A stretch of 64,000 nt of DNA from positions 23,892,315 to 23,956,314 of the forward strand of contig NC_084814.1 in assembly GCF_963583255.1 (NCBI RefSeq), in the 5' to 3' direction. The notes beneath the pieces are model-generated. The model saw only the letters and a list, made by a program, of their open reading frames with translations. It did no database searches and was not told the origin of the DNA. Of the stretch, positions 53,430 through 64,000 are shown piece by piece (the stretch's first letter is position 1; each line of letters begins with the position of its first letter). Made by a program: the position numbers and the translations under genes. The stretch comes from Pyrus communis. Taxonomy: Eukaryota > Streptophyta > Magnoliopsida > Rosales > Rosaceae.

Positions 53430-55745
53430 TGATAGGAGCATATTCATGCGACTTAAATGGCTTGTTCTCGTGCATTTACGTTATGTTTCTCTAGTTATTT
53501 TAGTCCTTTATGCTTCTTTTGTGTGTTTTCAGGTTCTAAGGGCTTAGGGAGCAAGAAAGTGCATTTTGAGGCTATTTGGGGCACTTTTGGGCATGGATTG
53601 GATAGCTTAATCATGGAGCAAAGAGGATGGACGAAATTGAAGCCTTGTATGCTCTTTGGGGACATAAAACAAAGGGCCTAGCCCAATCAAACAAATCCTT
53701 TGAGCCATGGAAAACCTCTAGCCCAAATCAAACATTCTATGCCATGCAAACCAACCTATTTTAGGCCCATTCTATGTACTTAAACCCTAGCCCTTTAAAC
53801 TAGCCATATTATGATTTATTCACTTCCATACTCTTCTTTATTCCACATGCATTCACACACATGCACATCATTCACTCACATTTCCTAGCCATGCATCACT
53901 TTAACCCACATTTTCACCCATTTACACACACATGCACTCACATGCATTCACATGCATTTCAAGCACAAAACACCTTCAATGCCGTGACTTCCCCTTCATT
54001 CCATCCATTCCACATGCAATTCCAACCTAACCCACATGCAACTCTTCATCATTGCACCACAAATCAGCCACTCACATGCATTCACACACACTTCACACAA
54101 ACAACAAGTCTTTGCCGTGCCTTCCACACCAATTCCAGCTTTTCTTCATCATTGCAGCCACTTTGCCCTTTTATTTATGCATTAAACCTATTTCCTTTCC
54201 CTAAATTGCAGCCACAATCCACACCTTTCCAACCTAGCTGCACCCTACATACATTAATTAGTCATTCTTTTCATATTGCACTCACATGCATTCACATGCA
54301 TTTCAAGAAGCAAAACAACATTGTGCCGTGAGCTTCCCTTGCATTTTCAGCTTTCCTCCTTGCATTCACATGCATTTCCAACCTAACATTCCATTCTTTA
54401 ATCATTCCTAGCTGCCATTCACATGTTCTCCCATCCATTCTCTCCCTATAAAACCATGCATTGCATTCATACAATTCATTCATTCACTCCCCATACACTC
54501 TTCCATTTCTGTGCAATTTTTCTCCTCCATTGCAGCCACTATCCAACCACTTCCCATCCCTCCAAAACACTTCACATAATCCCCAAAGCTCACCTTAGAC
54601 CTTGTGCTACAACAACGAGGAAGAGAAGAGTGCCTAAACGTTCATACAATTCAAGTTTGAGTTGTTGGAATGTTTAGGTGTTTCTTTGATTTCAATGTTT
54701 AAATTCAATTTTCTTTGTTTTGTAATGGAAGAGAAGAGTGCCTAAACGTTCATACAATTCAAGTTTGAGTTGTTGGAATGTTTATGTGTTTCTTTGATTT
54801 CAAAGTTATGAGGAACTAAACCCCCCTTTAGCTAGGGGGTGATTCGAAACTATGTTTATACTTGCAATATGAATTGATTACTTTTGGTTGGAATTTCATA
54901 AGTTGTGGATTCAATTCGTTTAACCGTTTGATTGATAACTTATTTATGTACGTTTATTAAGAATGCGCGCTTAATTTTCATGCATGAATATGACGCTAGA
55001 ATATAAGTGAGTTTCACCTAATAGTTACGAACTTATATTCACAAGTAGTGGAGGTTGCTTATAAACAATCGCGTTAAACGAATTCTTGGCATAAGTTTCA
55101 TGCGTATTCCATAGTAACGAATGTCTCGTCAACACTTATAATTTTCATTGAACTTAATAATCTTGGTTGAATGTCTCTATCATGCGTATTCCATAGTTAG
55201 GGACTTTGATTAAGAATAATTTGGTTGTAATGCGTATCCCATTCAATCCAATGAATCTAGGGAAATCTGAAAGTTAATTTAAGCGAACCTAATTAACTTG
55301 GGGCATTGAGTTTCATAATTTATCGAAAGACCAACCGAAAGTCAATCTTGTTTTGCAAGTGTAACATGTGTGGAGAAGAACCCCTTGGCTATTCCATCAT
55401 CCATATTTTCATCACATTCATATTTACGTTTATTCGTTTTACAATTTGCTTAGTTTATTAACTTGTTTTGTTATTTCAATTTTCGTCAAATCAAACTTCC
55501 CCCCCTTATTTTGTTAAGTCTTAATCATTTGATTTGTCTTATTTTATGTTTTTAAGTATTTGGAGTCTTTTGAACTTGTTTTGAGTCTTTTAAGTTTGTC
55601 TTAGTGTTTTAAAAGTTAGTTTTATTTATTTAAGTCAAGTGTTTAGCATCCCTAGTTAATCCCCGGTTAGAACGATCCCTACTTACATCATTACTACAAT
55701 TGTCACAAATAGGGTTTAGTTTGTGTGCGTATAAATCACGCATCA
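53430..55745 (+). repeat. 3' LTR (2316 bp)
   Basis: Near-identical to the 5' LTR. It has one extra ACATGCATTC unit near 53940 and about eleven single-base differences scattered along the length. It ends CACGCATCA at the ATGGG target duplication. Confidence 0.95.
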
Positions 55746-55750
55746 ATGGG

Positions 55751-56548
55751 AAGCTTGAGGAAGCGAGGAGATTGGCTGGGGAGATGTACAGAGGAGGGTT
55801 TGAGATTGGTACTACCGCTTACAATGCGATTCTCGATTGTGTTTCGAAGCTTTGTAGGAAGAAGGACCCGTTTCGCCTGCATTCGGAGGTGGAGGAAATC
55901 TTGGTGGATATGGACACTCATGGGGTTCCAAGAAATGTGGAGACTTCCAATGTTTTGATTAGTAATTTGTGTAAAATTAGGAGGACAGAGGATGCTCTGA
56001 ACCTGTACGAGAGAATGGGTGAGTGGGGGTGTTACCCGAATGAGACTACGTTTCTTGTGTTGATCAGGAGCTTGTATCAGGCAGCAAGGATTGGGGAGGG
56101 AGATGAAATGATTGATAAGATGAAGTCTGCCGGATTCGGTGAAGCTCTTAATAAGAAGGAATATTATGGATTCTTGAAGATTTTGTGTGGCATTGAGAGG
56201 ATCGATCACTCATTGCGTGTTTTCAAGAAGATGAAGGACGATAAATCATAGCCCGGAATCAAGACTTATGAGCTGTTGATGGGGAAACTGTATGCTCACA
56301 ACCGTGTCGATTGAGCCACTGCCCTGTTCAATGAGGCTCAAAAGAGAGGGGTGCCTTTGACACAGAAGGCGTATCCAGTGGACCCGTATTTCTTGAAGAA
56401 GGAGCTAAAGACTGCGAAGAAGGGTGTGAAGAAGGAGAAGAAGCGGGAAACGTTCCCTGAGAAGATGGCAAGGAAGAAGAGACGGTTGAAGCAAATTCGA
56501 TTGAGTTTCGTAAAGAAGCCAAAGAAAATGCAGCGTCGAGCCTACTGA
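55751..56548 (+). pseudogene. PNM1: PNM1-like PPR gene, 3' half with two further stops
   Basis: Continues the 5' half in frame directly after the target duplication (KLEEARRLAGEMYRGGFEIG). PPR units read TTAYNAILDCVSKLC, ETSNVLISNLCKIRRTEDALNLYERM and NETTFLVLIRSLYQAARIGEG. Stops occur at 56249-56251 (TAG) and 56312-56314 (TGA), yet the same frame continues as PGIKTYELLMGKLYAHNRVD and ATALFNEAQKRGVPLTQKAY. It ends in a strongly basic tail (KKGVKKEKKRETFPEKMARK, then RLKQIRLSFVKKPKK) typical of the nuclear-targeted PNM1 C-terminus. Stop at 56546-56548. The half has no start of its own. The PPR gene at this locus is dead; whether another copy exists elsewhere is unknown. Confidence 0.85.
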
Positions 56549-56986
56549 TGAGACGTCATTAGAAGTCGGAGTTGTCAAATTGTCAAAGGGGAATGACAGT
56601 TCTGATCAAAGCTTCTGTTTTCCGTAGTTTGATCATTTGTTGTCGTCGATGTCGAATGCAAGTCTGATTCACCGGCTGCTTATGGTGCTCAAATGTCCTT
56701 TTGTTCACTAATTGACCTCGTTTCAGATCCGACATCTGTGCTAGTGTTTGCATAGACGTCGGACCTGAAACTAGCTTGTAACCAACTAATCAACATTCCA
56801 AATCCTTTAAGTTTATACATCGTAGTGGATCTGAATACGAATAATCGTGCTTTGTTACTAGAAAAGACTTGGACAATGAAGGGTTCGCGAATTAGAGAGA
56901 GATTAAAAAAGTGGAGTAACATCCTAAGTCAGATCATCAATCTACATATCTTCACAGCAAGAAAGCCGCCAGCCGATTTCTATGCT
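56549..56986. other. Convergent 3' spacer between PPR remnant and CstF50
   Basis: 438 bases, presumably the 3' UTRs of the dead PPR gene and of CstF50. No coding region. Confidence 0.5.
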
Positions 56987-59900
56987 TTACATACTTTCCT
57001 TCCAGAACCGGATTGATCTGTCAGTCCCACAGGTAACAAATGCGGCCTCCGTTGGTGAGTGTGCAAGCCAACGGAAAGCACCAATATGATTGGAAGGCCA
57101 CTTCGCTACTTTGTCCGCCGTCATAGCATCCCAGATAACAATCTGCAACCACGCCATATTTACAAATTGAAACATTTTCTTTTTGGTTCCCTTATCAATT
57201 GAAACCGAACAGCACAATATCTCGTCTAAATACAATAGGAGTGAACAAACCTCATTGGTCGGTTCATCGATGGACAGTACAAATTCTTCAGTATCATTAA
57301 AAACAGCCTGCACAGAAGCGTATAAAAGCATCTGATATTAATACGTGAACAGTTTATCACCAAACTTTGATATTTTCTTATTTGGATTACTTTGATCTGG
57401 GAGGATAATGGCGAGGAAGGATATTTAGAGTGTGGTGGAAGTATTACTCAGACGGGGCTGAGTGGAGAAGAATTCTTCTTGAGGATTTTACGTAGTTGAC
57501 AAGAGGAATTATGTAGTCACTTTCTTTGGCATAAGAAAAACCGACAAAAGAAAACCTTTCTGGTATACCTGACACCGCAATTTAGTATGTGTAGCTCCTA
57601 GATATTGCTTAACCAGTTTCCCAGTGCCAATGTCCCAAAGCTTCACGGTAGAATCCTTTCCAGAAGAGAGAACAAACCTAGAAAACCAGCATTTGAGTTA
57701 TATCACAAAGAAAACAGGAAGGTTGCAAAGTTGAAGATTTAGAAAGAATTGAGGGGTGAATCAATCTTACAATGATATTTAACACATCTAAAGCCAGACA
57801 TTCGACAGGGTGATATATAAGAAAAATATTCCTTATCCATGTTAACCAACGTTTGTGAAACAACTTAGATGCGGAAACATCATTTCACATAACCAAGTCA
57901 ACCATCCATACATGTACTTTCACAAATTTCCACTTACAGGCGCACTTTCATACACATCATGTTTCAGGGCTTAGACCTATTATATGATCCATACCTTTGA
58001 TCCTTAGTAAAGTTTGCACTGGTTGCCTCTGCCGTGACATGTGCTGGTATGGAGCGTACACACTTGGCAGTTACACCATCCCATAAACGAAGAACACCGT
58101 CTTTAGAAGCTGTAACATACATGCCACCTGTAGCTGTATACCTGACCTGATGCACGAGTGTGTGGATTTGATTGCCCTCATCGAATTATACTTGTCTGTG
58201 AAGAATTTATAGCTGAACCTGAAGCATGAATAAAGAGACAGAGTCAACCATATACCTGATTTATTGCTCCGTTATCATTGATTTCTGGGGCATTTGCTGA
58301 TAGGTAACACTGGAAGGTATTGATATCATACAAGTGTGGAATTGGATGATCAGTCCCTGTGATTTTATTGATATAAACATTATTAGGAGCCAATTCACTG
58401 TATGGTAGGATCGCAGCACACTATTGGCACTAATTGCAGGCCAATGTTAGTGTAAACTAAAACTTTTGGACATTACATAAGAGCTTTAGAAATTTCTCCA
58501 TCATCAACTTCAGCATACATCAGCTTTACAACATTTTTTTATGAGAAAACGAAAAAGTAAGATATATTAACTAAAATATTTGATGAAGCTACGGGTAAAT
58601 TGTAGCAAGAGTAAAGAATTTAACACTTTGAATACGAACCAAGACACATGTACACATTATAGAAAACACCAACTCATAGATTGCTTGGAACATCAAATTG
58701 GCTAAAGTGACTACGCTACTCCAAGAAAATAGAAAAAACAAAAAAGGGCTTAATATTACCAGCTAAAACAAAATCTCCAGAAGGATGGAAAGACACTGAA
58801 CGCACGTTGTGTGTATCCTGTGTCATTAAAAGGACAATTTATTAAAGGAGTGCCATTCTATACTATGCCTCAATCTATAATAGGATGGCAAGCAAAACCT
58901 GGATAACTCGGAATGCTCTCTTTGCGGTCATCTTGGAAAAATCAAAGAACCTGAAAGCAGTAATAAAATTGACATAAGGGTTCAAAGTGAACTCTTGTTT
59001 CGTTTTACAATTAATGCTGGTAATGTTCAAGGGCTTTGGAGAAGAGGAAACAGCAACATGACTAAAAACGGAAGAAGGGGAACAAGTAGATATGTTGGCC
59101 TTACAAGTTAAAGAACTTATCAATAAATAAACAATGGAAATTCAAATATTATCTAAGAAAGTAAAAGAATCCGTACTTTATGGTCTGATCTTTTGACCCA
59201 GATATAAGAACAGTGTTCTGAGGATGGAAATCCAAGTCATTTATAGGCTGCAAATAAATCCGAAAACATTAGACATAAGAAGATATCCAAAAGACTCTGT
59301 CTATTTCACAGACGAAAGTTATACACTACAAAAGTTGAAAGCCGAGGGGGATTTATAGGTAATTTTGAACTTATAAATCCCATATTATTAGTTTACGTCA
59401 AGCATTTTCTTTGTCAAATGTTCCTACAAAGTCACTGCATAGTAAATGTAAGAGGATTCTATACGACATGTTTAATTTAACAATGTCTGGTTTACAGGAT
59501 AAATTTTTCATAAGCAAAGCAAATTTATCAGTCGGAATTAGGGACAAATGTTGACTTACTTGTAAGTGATCATAGAATGTGCGTATGACAGGTCTCACAG
59601 GACCATCTCGAGCCTCTGGAAGCATCATTTGCTTAATTTTTGAAACCTGAAACAGAATACAACTGCCTGAGAATTAGACAGGGCCACATTTAAGAAATAC
59701 CAAACCTATGGCTAAAAGAATGAGCACCTCAAAAAGCTTTATTGACGTGTCAGAACTTCCAGTAGCGACAAACTTCCCATCAGGACTAAACCTTGCACAT
59801 CTGGCAATATTCTAGAAAGTTTATAGCATCAGAACAAGTAAGGCACCCAGTGGAAAGTGAGTTTTATCATGCTAACTTAGTGAATTAATGAAAGATAAAA

Positions 59901-61263
59901 AATAAAAAATGTTATACAATATCTGTTTCCCTAATTATGCATACCTTGTGCTCTGAAAGATGGCGTGTCTCATGCTTTGGAAAACTCTTTGACAAGCCTT
60001 TTGTTTCCTGCACAGCACTGTTCACGCAAAAGATGTGCAAGATCAGGTTATTAAGGTTCATTATACAAACTTTTGTAAAAATTATTCCTCCGAAAGTTTG
60101 GAAGTTTTTTTATTAACCCATTGCAATTTGCAAATCAAAAAGCATTAAGCACTAATCAAATGACCGAGAAACCTATTCCGAAACAAATAACTACCCAAAA
60201 TCAACAGCAACACCGCGAGATGCTGGGATTCCACCATATCCAGAAGCTACTGATGTACCCAAATCATATGCAGATGAAGAAATCCCTCTCGACATCTCAT
60301 CTTGCTCCACTGCAAGTCCCTGTAATCACCTTAGAACCAAAACTTTCTTTCCGAGTTTAAATAATGAAACATACACTGAAACCAGAGGGAAAATTAAGCC
60401 TTGTAAAGCAAAAACAAACCTTGGCAACCAGGTCAAGAAGCCTATTACGCGGGGCTTCGACATTCAATGATGTCATTGTTGCGGAAGCAACGGCACTTGC
60501 TGCCTGAAAATGAGAAAGATCACCAAAAATTCACAATCAACCATAACATTTGAATCAAACTGCTTGCCCACCTTGGATTGTAAAAAGCGATAGGTCACCG
60601 CAGAAAAATTGGTACAAGGCAGATTAAGCATCAAATAGTAGTGATGTATTTGGTAACACGAAATCAAATCAATCTCCAATCAACTAAATTCGCTACAATT
60701 CTTTCTTTTATTCGAATTTCAAACCTAAAACCAGAATATTCGAAGTCTCATTGCATCTTAATCCTCATCTACCATAACTAACATCTACCATTTTTTCCCC
60801 AAAACCCAAGAAAAACTGAAACTTCAGCAGAACCAAATGCTCATGAAGTTCCCAACTGAGTCAAGTTTACAAATTTGAAATTCAGAGTAGCAGATTTTCC
60901 CATATTTTCCCAGAAACCAATCAATCTGCGAGCCAAAAAAAAATTCACTTCCAGATTGAGATTGTAGCTTGTTCTTCATGCCCAAGTGAGCTTTACTACT
61001 CGTTTCTTCCCAAAAACAAAAAAAATTGAAACTTTAGGTTGAAAATTCAATTCCTTTAGTTTTCCTACACTGTTCAGCAACCAAAAAACACACATGAACA
61101 TAACATACATATACACATGTACATGTACATATATGTAATGAAGAAGAAGTGGTTTGCTTACCTGATAAAGATTGCTGTCACGAAGATGAGCGACGATGAG
61201 GGAATTGAGCTGCCTGTGGAGCTTGGCATCTTGCAGAATTTGCTCCAAGCTGCTCTTCTCCAT
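56987..61263 (-). CDS. CSTF50: Cleavage stimulation factor subunit CstF50 (CSTF1), 436 aa, 14 exons
   Basis: Exons (minus) are 61263-61162, 60503-60420, 60319-60195, 60017-59945, 59811-59728, 59646-59560, 59247-59177, 58950-58899, 58817-58760, 58356-58256, 58146-57995, 57677-57569, 57307-57251 and 57142-56987. All are GT-AG and phase-consistent, giving 436 residues (Arabidopsis protein ~429 from memory). An N-terminal dimerisation-type helical segment (MEKSSLEQILQDAKLHRQLN) leads to VEAPRNRLLDLVAK, then WD40 blades: FSPDGKFVATGSSDTSIKLF, FHPQNTVLISGSKDQTIKFF, VSFHPSGDFVLAGTDHPIPH, YTATGGMYVTASKDGVLRLW, FVLSSGKDSTVKLW and VTCGTDRSIRFW at the C-terminus. CstF50 is part of the CstF complex binding the GU-rich element during pre-mRNA 3'-end cleavage in the nucleus. 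The 436-residue start (61263) was chosen over an upstream in-frame ATG because it gives the family N-terminus. No TATA box was noted. Confidence 0.95.
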
Positions 61264-61529
61264 TTTTTTTGGCTCTCCTAAAACCCTTTCGTCCCCATAG
61301 TTTATGCCTTTATTTTCACCAAAATAAACGACGTGTCGTACAACCATAATTTTGATTTTCGTTTAGGCCCGTTATATGCCGTCCACACTAAATTAATGTA
61401 AATTACAACCTTTAAAACGAGATTTTTGAACTTGAGCGTAGAGTAAAAACATATTATTTTAACCAATTTTACTAAATTCATATTTGCAACCATGAAATCA
61501 ATCTCACACTACCCTCAATTAGTAAGCGC
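61264..61529. other. CstF50 upstream region
   Basis: Short region between the CstF50 start and a MITE. It contains a GGCCCG motif near 61365. No other gene. Confidence 0.35.
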
Positions 61530-61858
61530 TTTATATAAGAGTAATACTAAAGAGACAAATTACTTAGACTAAATTTTGTAAATTATATGATGTGGTTATT
61601 GATGGTTGGATCATTACTTAAATGTTGATTAACGTATTTATTTTTTATTAGTGACACATCACATAATTGGAGAGATTTTTCAATGAGATAGGAATACGTA
61701 TCAATACAGTAAGTGCTATAATATAACTTGTTGGAATATTTTTTTTTCAAATATTCAATCACTTGTATTATGACTCTTGATGTACTGAGTTGTGTTTCCA
61801 ACATACTAAAAAAAATTTCCACTGCAAATTCAGTCTAAAATATTAATCTACCTATCAT
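61530..61858. mobile_element. MITE (family A) interrupted by another MITE
   Basis: The left arm AGTAATACTAAAGAGACAAA..GATTAACGTATTTATTTTTT and the right arm TGCAAATTCAGTCTAAAATA..CTACCTATCATTA match the two ends of family A (27932-28102), but about 160 bp are inserted at about 61660-61820. Confidence 0.65.
61660..61820. mobile_element. Nested MITE, same family as 7875-8014
   Basis: GAGAGATTTTTCAATGAGAT, AGGAATACG, ATTCAATCACTTGTATTATG, GTACTGAGTTGTGTTTCC and ACATACTAAAAAAAATTT follow the order seen at 7875-8014. Confidence 0.6.
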
Positions 61859-61955
61859 TATTTATTCTATTGCTTATGAATTTGTTTTAGGATCCCCTTC
61901 AAACTTATTTTAGTTAGAAACACTAAAAGGACTCAAATCACTGATTGATATTGCA

Positions 61956-63043
61956 TAGGGGTGGGTTCAAAAAATCGAAAACCGAACCGGATCGAGGCCG
62001 AAAAAAATCGAACCGAACCAAATCTGACCAGTTCGGTTTTGGTTTTTGAGGTTCGGAAACCGAACCGAACCGATATATATATAATTATTTTTTTCAATAT
62101 TTATAAATAGTTTAGTCATACAATCAAAACATAACGTGTTGCCAAATTGGTTTCAGGATTTCAGAGAATTTTTTTAATTTTTATGAGATATCAACAAAAC
62201 CCTTTAACCCTAGTAGCAGCCGCACCTTTTCTATTTTTCATTCCCTTCTTCTCTCTCTTGTTCCCTGCCTCCAAACTCCTTCCATGTCCATGTTTCTCCA
62301 TTCTTCTCTATAACCCGCATCCTCCTTTCTATTCCAAGCTTCATATTTGTGAGAAGCAACTTCTTGCCTTTCCTGGAACAAATTTCCACGGCCATCTATT
62401 TCCATGACAATAATTATTTGTTCGATTGCATATTTGTATTGTAGCTTCGTATTGCATATTTGTTCGATTTTTGTGTTGTGGGTTTGTTAGTTATTTGAAT
62501 TTCAAATGAATGAATGTAATTATTGTTGTGAGTTGTGGATTAAGATAGTATTTTGATGGATAATGTGCTTGTGTTGCTCTTGGTGTTGCAAACTTGCAGA
62601 TTTGTTTATTTCCAGATTCATTTCTTTACCAATTTTCAAATTTACTTGTTTATCAATTTTCAGACATCTGCTTCTCTTTTTGTTGTTGGGGCTTGGTTGG
62701 TCTTCACCTCTGATGTTTGTTGGGTTGCTAGTTCATGGTCGTTGGAGCTTGCTTTGACAGCTGCTAGAGTTTTCAGTTTTTTTCTTTCTTTTTCGGGCTC
62801 AACCCTTGGGTTGGGTTGTTGTGCTGGCCCATTTTTTTGTTTGTGTTTAGTTGTGGGCTTTTGTTATGTATGTAAGTTTACCTTTTATATAAAAAAAACC
62901 GAACCGGCCCGAAACCAAATCGAAAAAAAAAACCGAATTGAAAAAAACCAAAAAAAATTGAACCAAACTAAAACGAACCGAAATTTCGATTCGATTTTGA
63001 TTTTGGCAAAAAACCGAACCGTTTCAAACCGAACCCAACCCTA
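61956..63043. mobile_element. 1.09-kb hAT-type non-autonomous element
   Basis: Flanked by exact 8-bp target duplications ATATTGCA (61948-61955 and 63044-63051). The ends are inverted repeats: TAGGGGTGGGTTC at the left and GAACCCAACCCTA at the right. 8-bp duplications and TAGGG termini are typical of hAT. Subterminal regions (61970-62075, 62895-63035) are packed with CCGAACC/GGTTCGG-type motifs. The middle (62150-62880) holds no transposase; its open frames read into the terminal repeat and look spurious. Confidence 0.85.
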
Positions 63044-63051
63044 ATATTGCA

Positions 63052-64000
63052 CATACTTTTCTTGTATCCAACATTTACAGTTGATAAAGTAAAGATTTTT
63101 TTTCAATAATTTGATTCTTCAAAAACTCGTGTTTTAATCGTTTGATTCTTGATATAAGAAGAGAAAAACAACAGTTTTCAAAGAATTACACGAAAGTGAC
63201 TGGAAATTGAAAAGTAATTAATAGTAAATGTGGGTAAATAGTGAATATAAAATTGAGAGTTCTCAAACATTCAAATGGAGAGAAGCTAGATTATTTTTTT
63301 TTTTTAAAAAGAACCAGTTGGCGGCTTCACTCAACATCGTGATGTGGGAAGACTTGCAGATGGTAGCCTAATTAACTAACCAAATAATTGTAGGCCTAGT
63401 TTAAAGAAAAAAATAACCAAACATTTGAATCACACACTAATTAAATATAGGAAATGATGGCCCATATGTGGTGGAGTACGCAAGTGTGACTAAATAATTG
63501 CCAATAATAATTAAATACCAATTTATGTTGTAATCCGGTGGTTAGAGCAAATAAATAAAATGATTTGGACAAAATGCACAAGTAATTGAATTTGCTCTCC
63601 ACCGACGCTTAAAGGATGCCTTGTGGGCCCACACCCCTTGCTGTCTGCCTTAACAGTCGTTTTTTATTTTTTTCAGTGACATGTATGCTTTGTTTTTATA
63701 TTGTTCCCGAAATGCCCCTCATTTTACAAGGGAAGTAACGCAATTTACCATTTTGTGTGGGTAAATATATATTAGGCTTGATATATATATTTCCCTGAAA
63801 AATCATCTCTCTCATCACCCAAATTTGTTTCTTTTAAAAAAGAGTCAGCTGGTAGTTTCGTTATGGTAATTTACATTGTTAGGGGCTGAGAAAACTCAGA
63901 AGCATTTCAGCGTTTCCTAATCACCATAATATTGTACACCAGGATATGAAATCGAACAATTTTCTCTAACAAACAAAAGGAGAAATTCATATGACGTGGT
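63052..64000. other. Right-edge intergenic DNA
   Basis: AT-rich with no gene seen. 63310-63365 (GAACCAGTTGGCGGCTTCAC) and 63840-63870 (GAGTCAGCTGGTAGTTTCG) share a phrase. 63885-63980 resembles 8190-8300. These are dispersed repeat remnants. Confidence 0.35.

Larger units (their letters stand above)
41509..55745 (+). mobile_element. Athila-type Ty3/gypsy LTR retrotransposon, 14.2 kb
   Basis: A full-length element bounded by TG..CA LTRs (41509-43814 and 53430-55745) and flanked by ATGGG on both sides (41504-41508, 55746-55750). Order is LTR, tRNA-Asp-type primer site, gag-protease-RT-RNase H-integrase on the plus strand, a long 3' region with an antisense ORF, purine tract, LTR. The RT (MPFGLCNAPATFQRCM, FMDDFSVFG), the integrase region and the long LTRs are Athila-like. 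The two LTRs differ by about 11 substitutions and one 10-bp indel by eye, so the insertion is recent. One in-frame TGA interrupts pol, so this copy is probably non-autonomous as it stands. Confidence 0.95.

Noticed and set aside
55700..55745. ORF start of the 3' PPR half inside the LTR
   Set aside because: The first codons come from LTR sequence and not from the gene; the true continuation begins after the target duplication.
62553..63044. 163-codon ORF in the hAT element
   Set aside because: Its C-terminus is translated from the CCGAACC repeats and ends at the element boundary; no transposase motifs.

Overview
This window is eukaryotic nuclear DNA from a dicot plant. Genes are split by GT-AG introns in AT-rich DNA, and plant-specific families are present (SPIRAL1, CYP78A, PPR). 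Repeats are plant types: an Athila-type LTR retrotransposon, a Cassandra-type 5S-bearing LTR, tRNA-derived SINEs and many MITEs. From memory, several repeat families resemble those of apple and pear (Rosaceae). That placement is an inference and no search was run.

Layout. At 0.4-1.1 kb is a broken copy of the next gene. At 2.1-5.9 kb (minus) is a six-exon gene for a 977-residue protein with a long repetitive lysine/acid-rich N-terminus and a C-terminal FCP1/HAD phosphatase-like domain; its 5' UTR probably reaches about 7.1 kb. At 8.4-9.9 kb (plus) is a SPIRAL1-like microtubule gene. At 10.6-15.3 kb (minus) is an eleven-exon kelch-repeat gene. At 16.2-18.4 kb is a tandem partial copy of that gene, in which exon 2 has been amplified into a stop-free 203-codon array. 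From 18.4 to 30.8 kb is a repeat-rich stretch: a 2-kb direct duplication whose two copies carry different later insertions (Cassandra solo LTR in one, SINE in the other), nested MITEs and a 969-bp foldback element with a 9-bp target duplication. At 31.0-33.1 kb (plus) is an intact two-exon CYP78A cytochrome P450. From 33.1 to 40.7 kb is gene-poor DNA with tandem duplications and a 5'-truncated LINE. From 40.7 to 56.5 kb a PNM1-like PPR gene is cut in two by a 14.2-kb LTR retrotransposon with near-identical LTRs and an ATGGG target duplication. At 57.0-61.3 kb (minus) is a fourteen-exon CstF50 gene. At 62.0-63.0 kb is a 1.09-kb hAT-type element with an 8-bp target duplication.

The host genes are ordinary, independent single-copy-type plant genes and not a pathway cluster. 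PNM1 and CstF50 are also near neighbours in Arabidopsis (At5g60960 and At5g60940, from memory), which supports both calls. The most notable biology is transposon-driven: one conserved gene has been destroyed recently and is decaying, the retrotransposon carries an antisense coiled-coil ORF, and a kelch exon has been multiplied in frame. All exon joins were made by eye from splice consensus, reading-frame phase and remembered family sequence.
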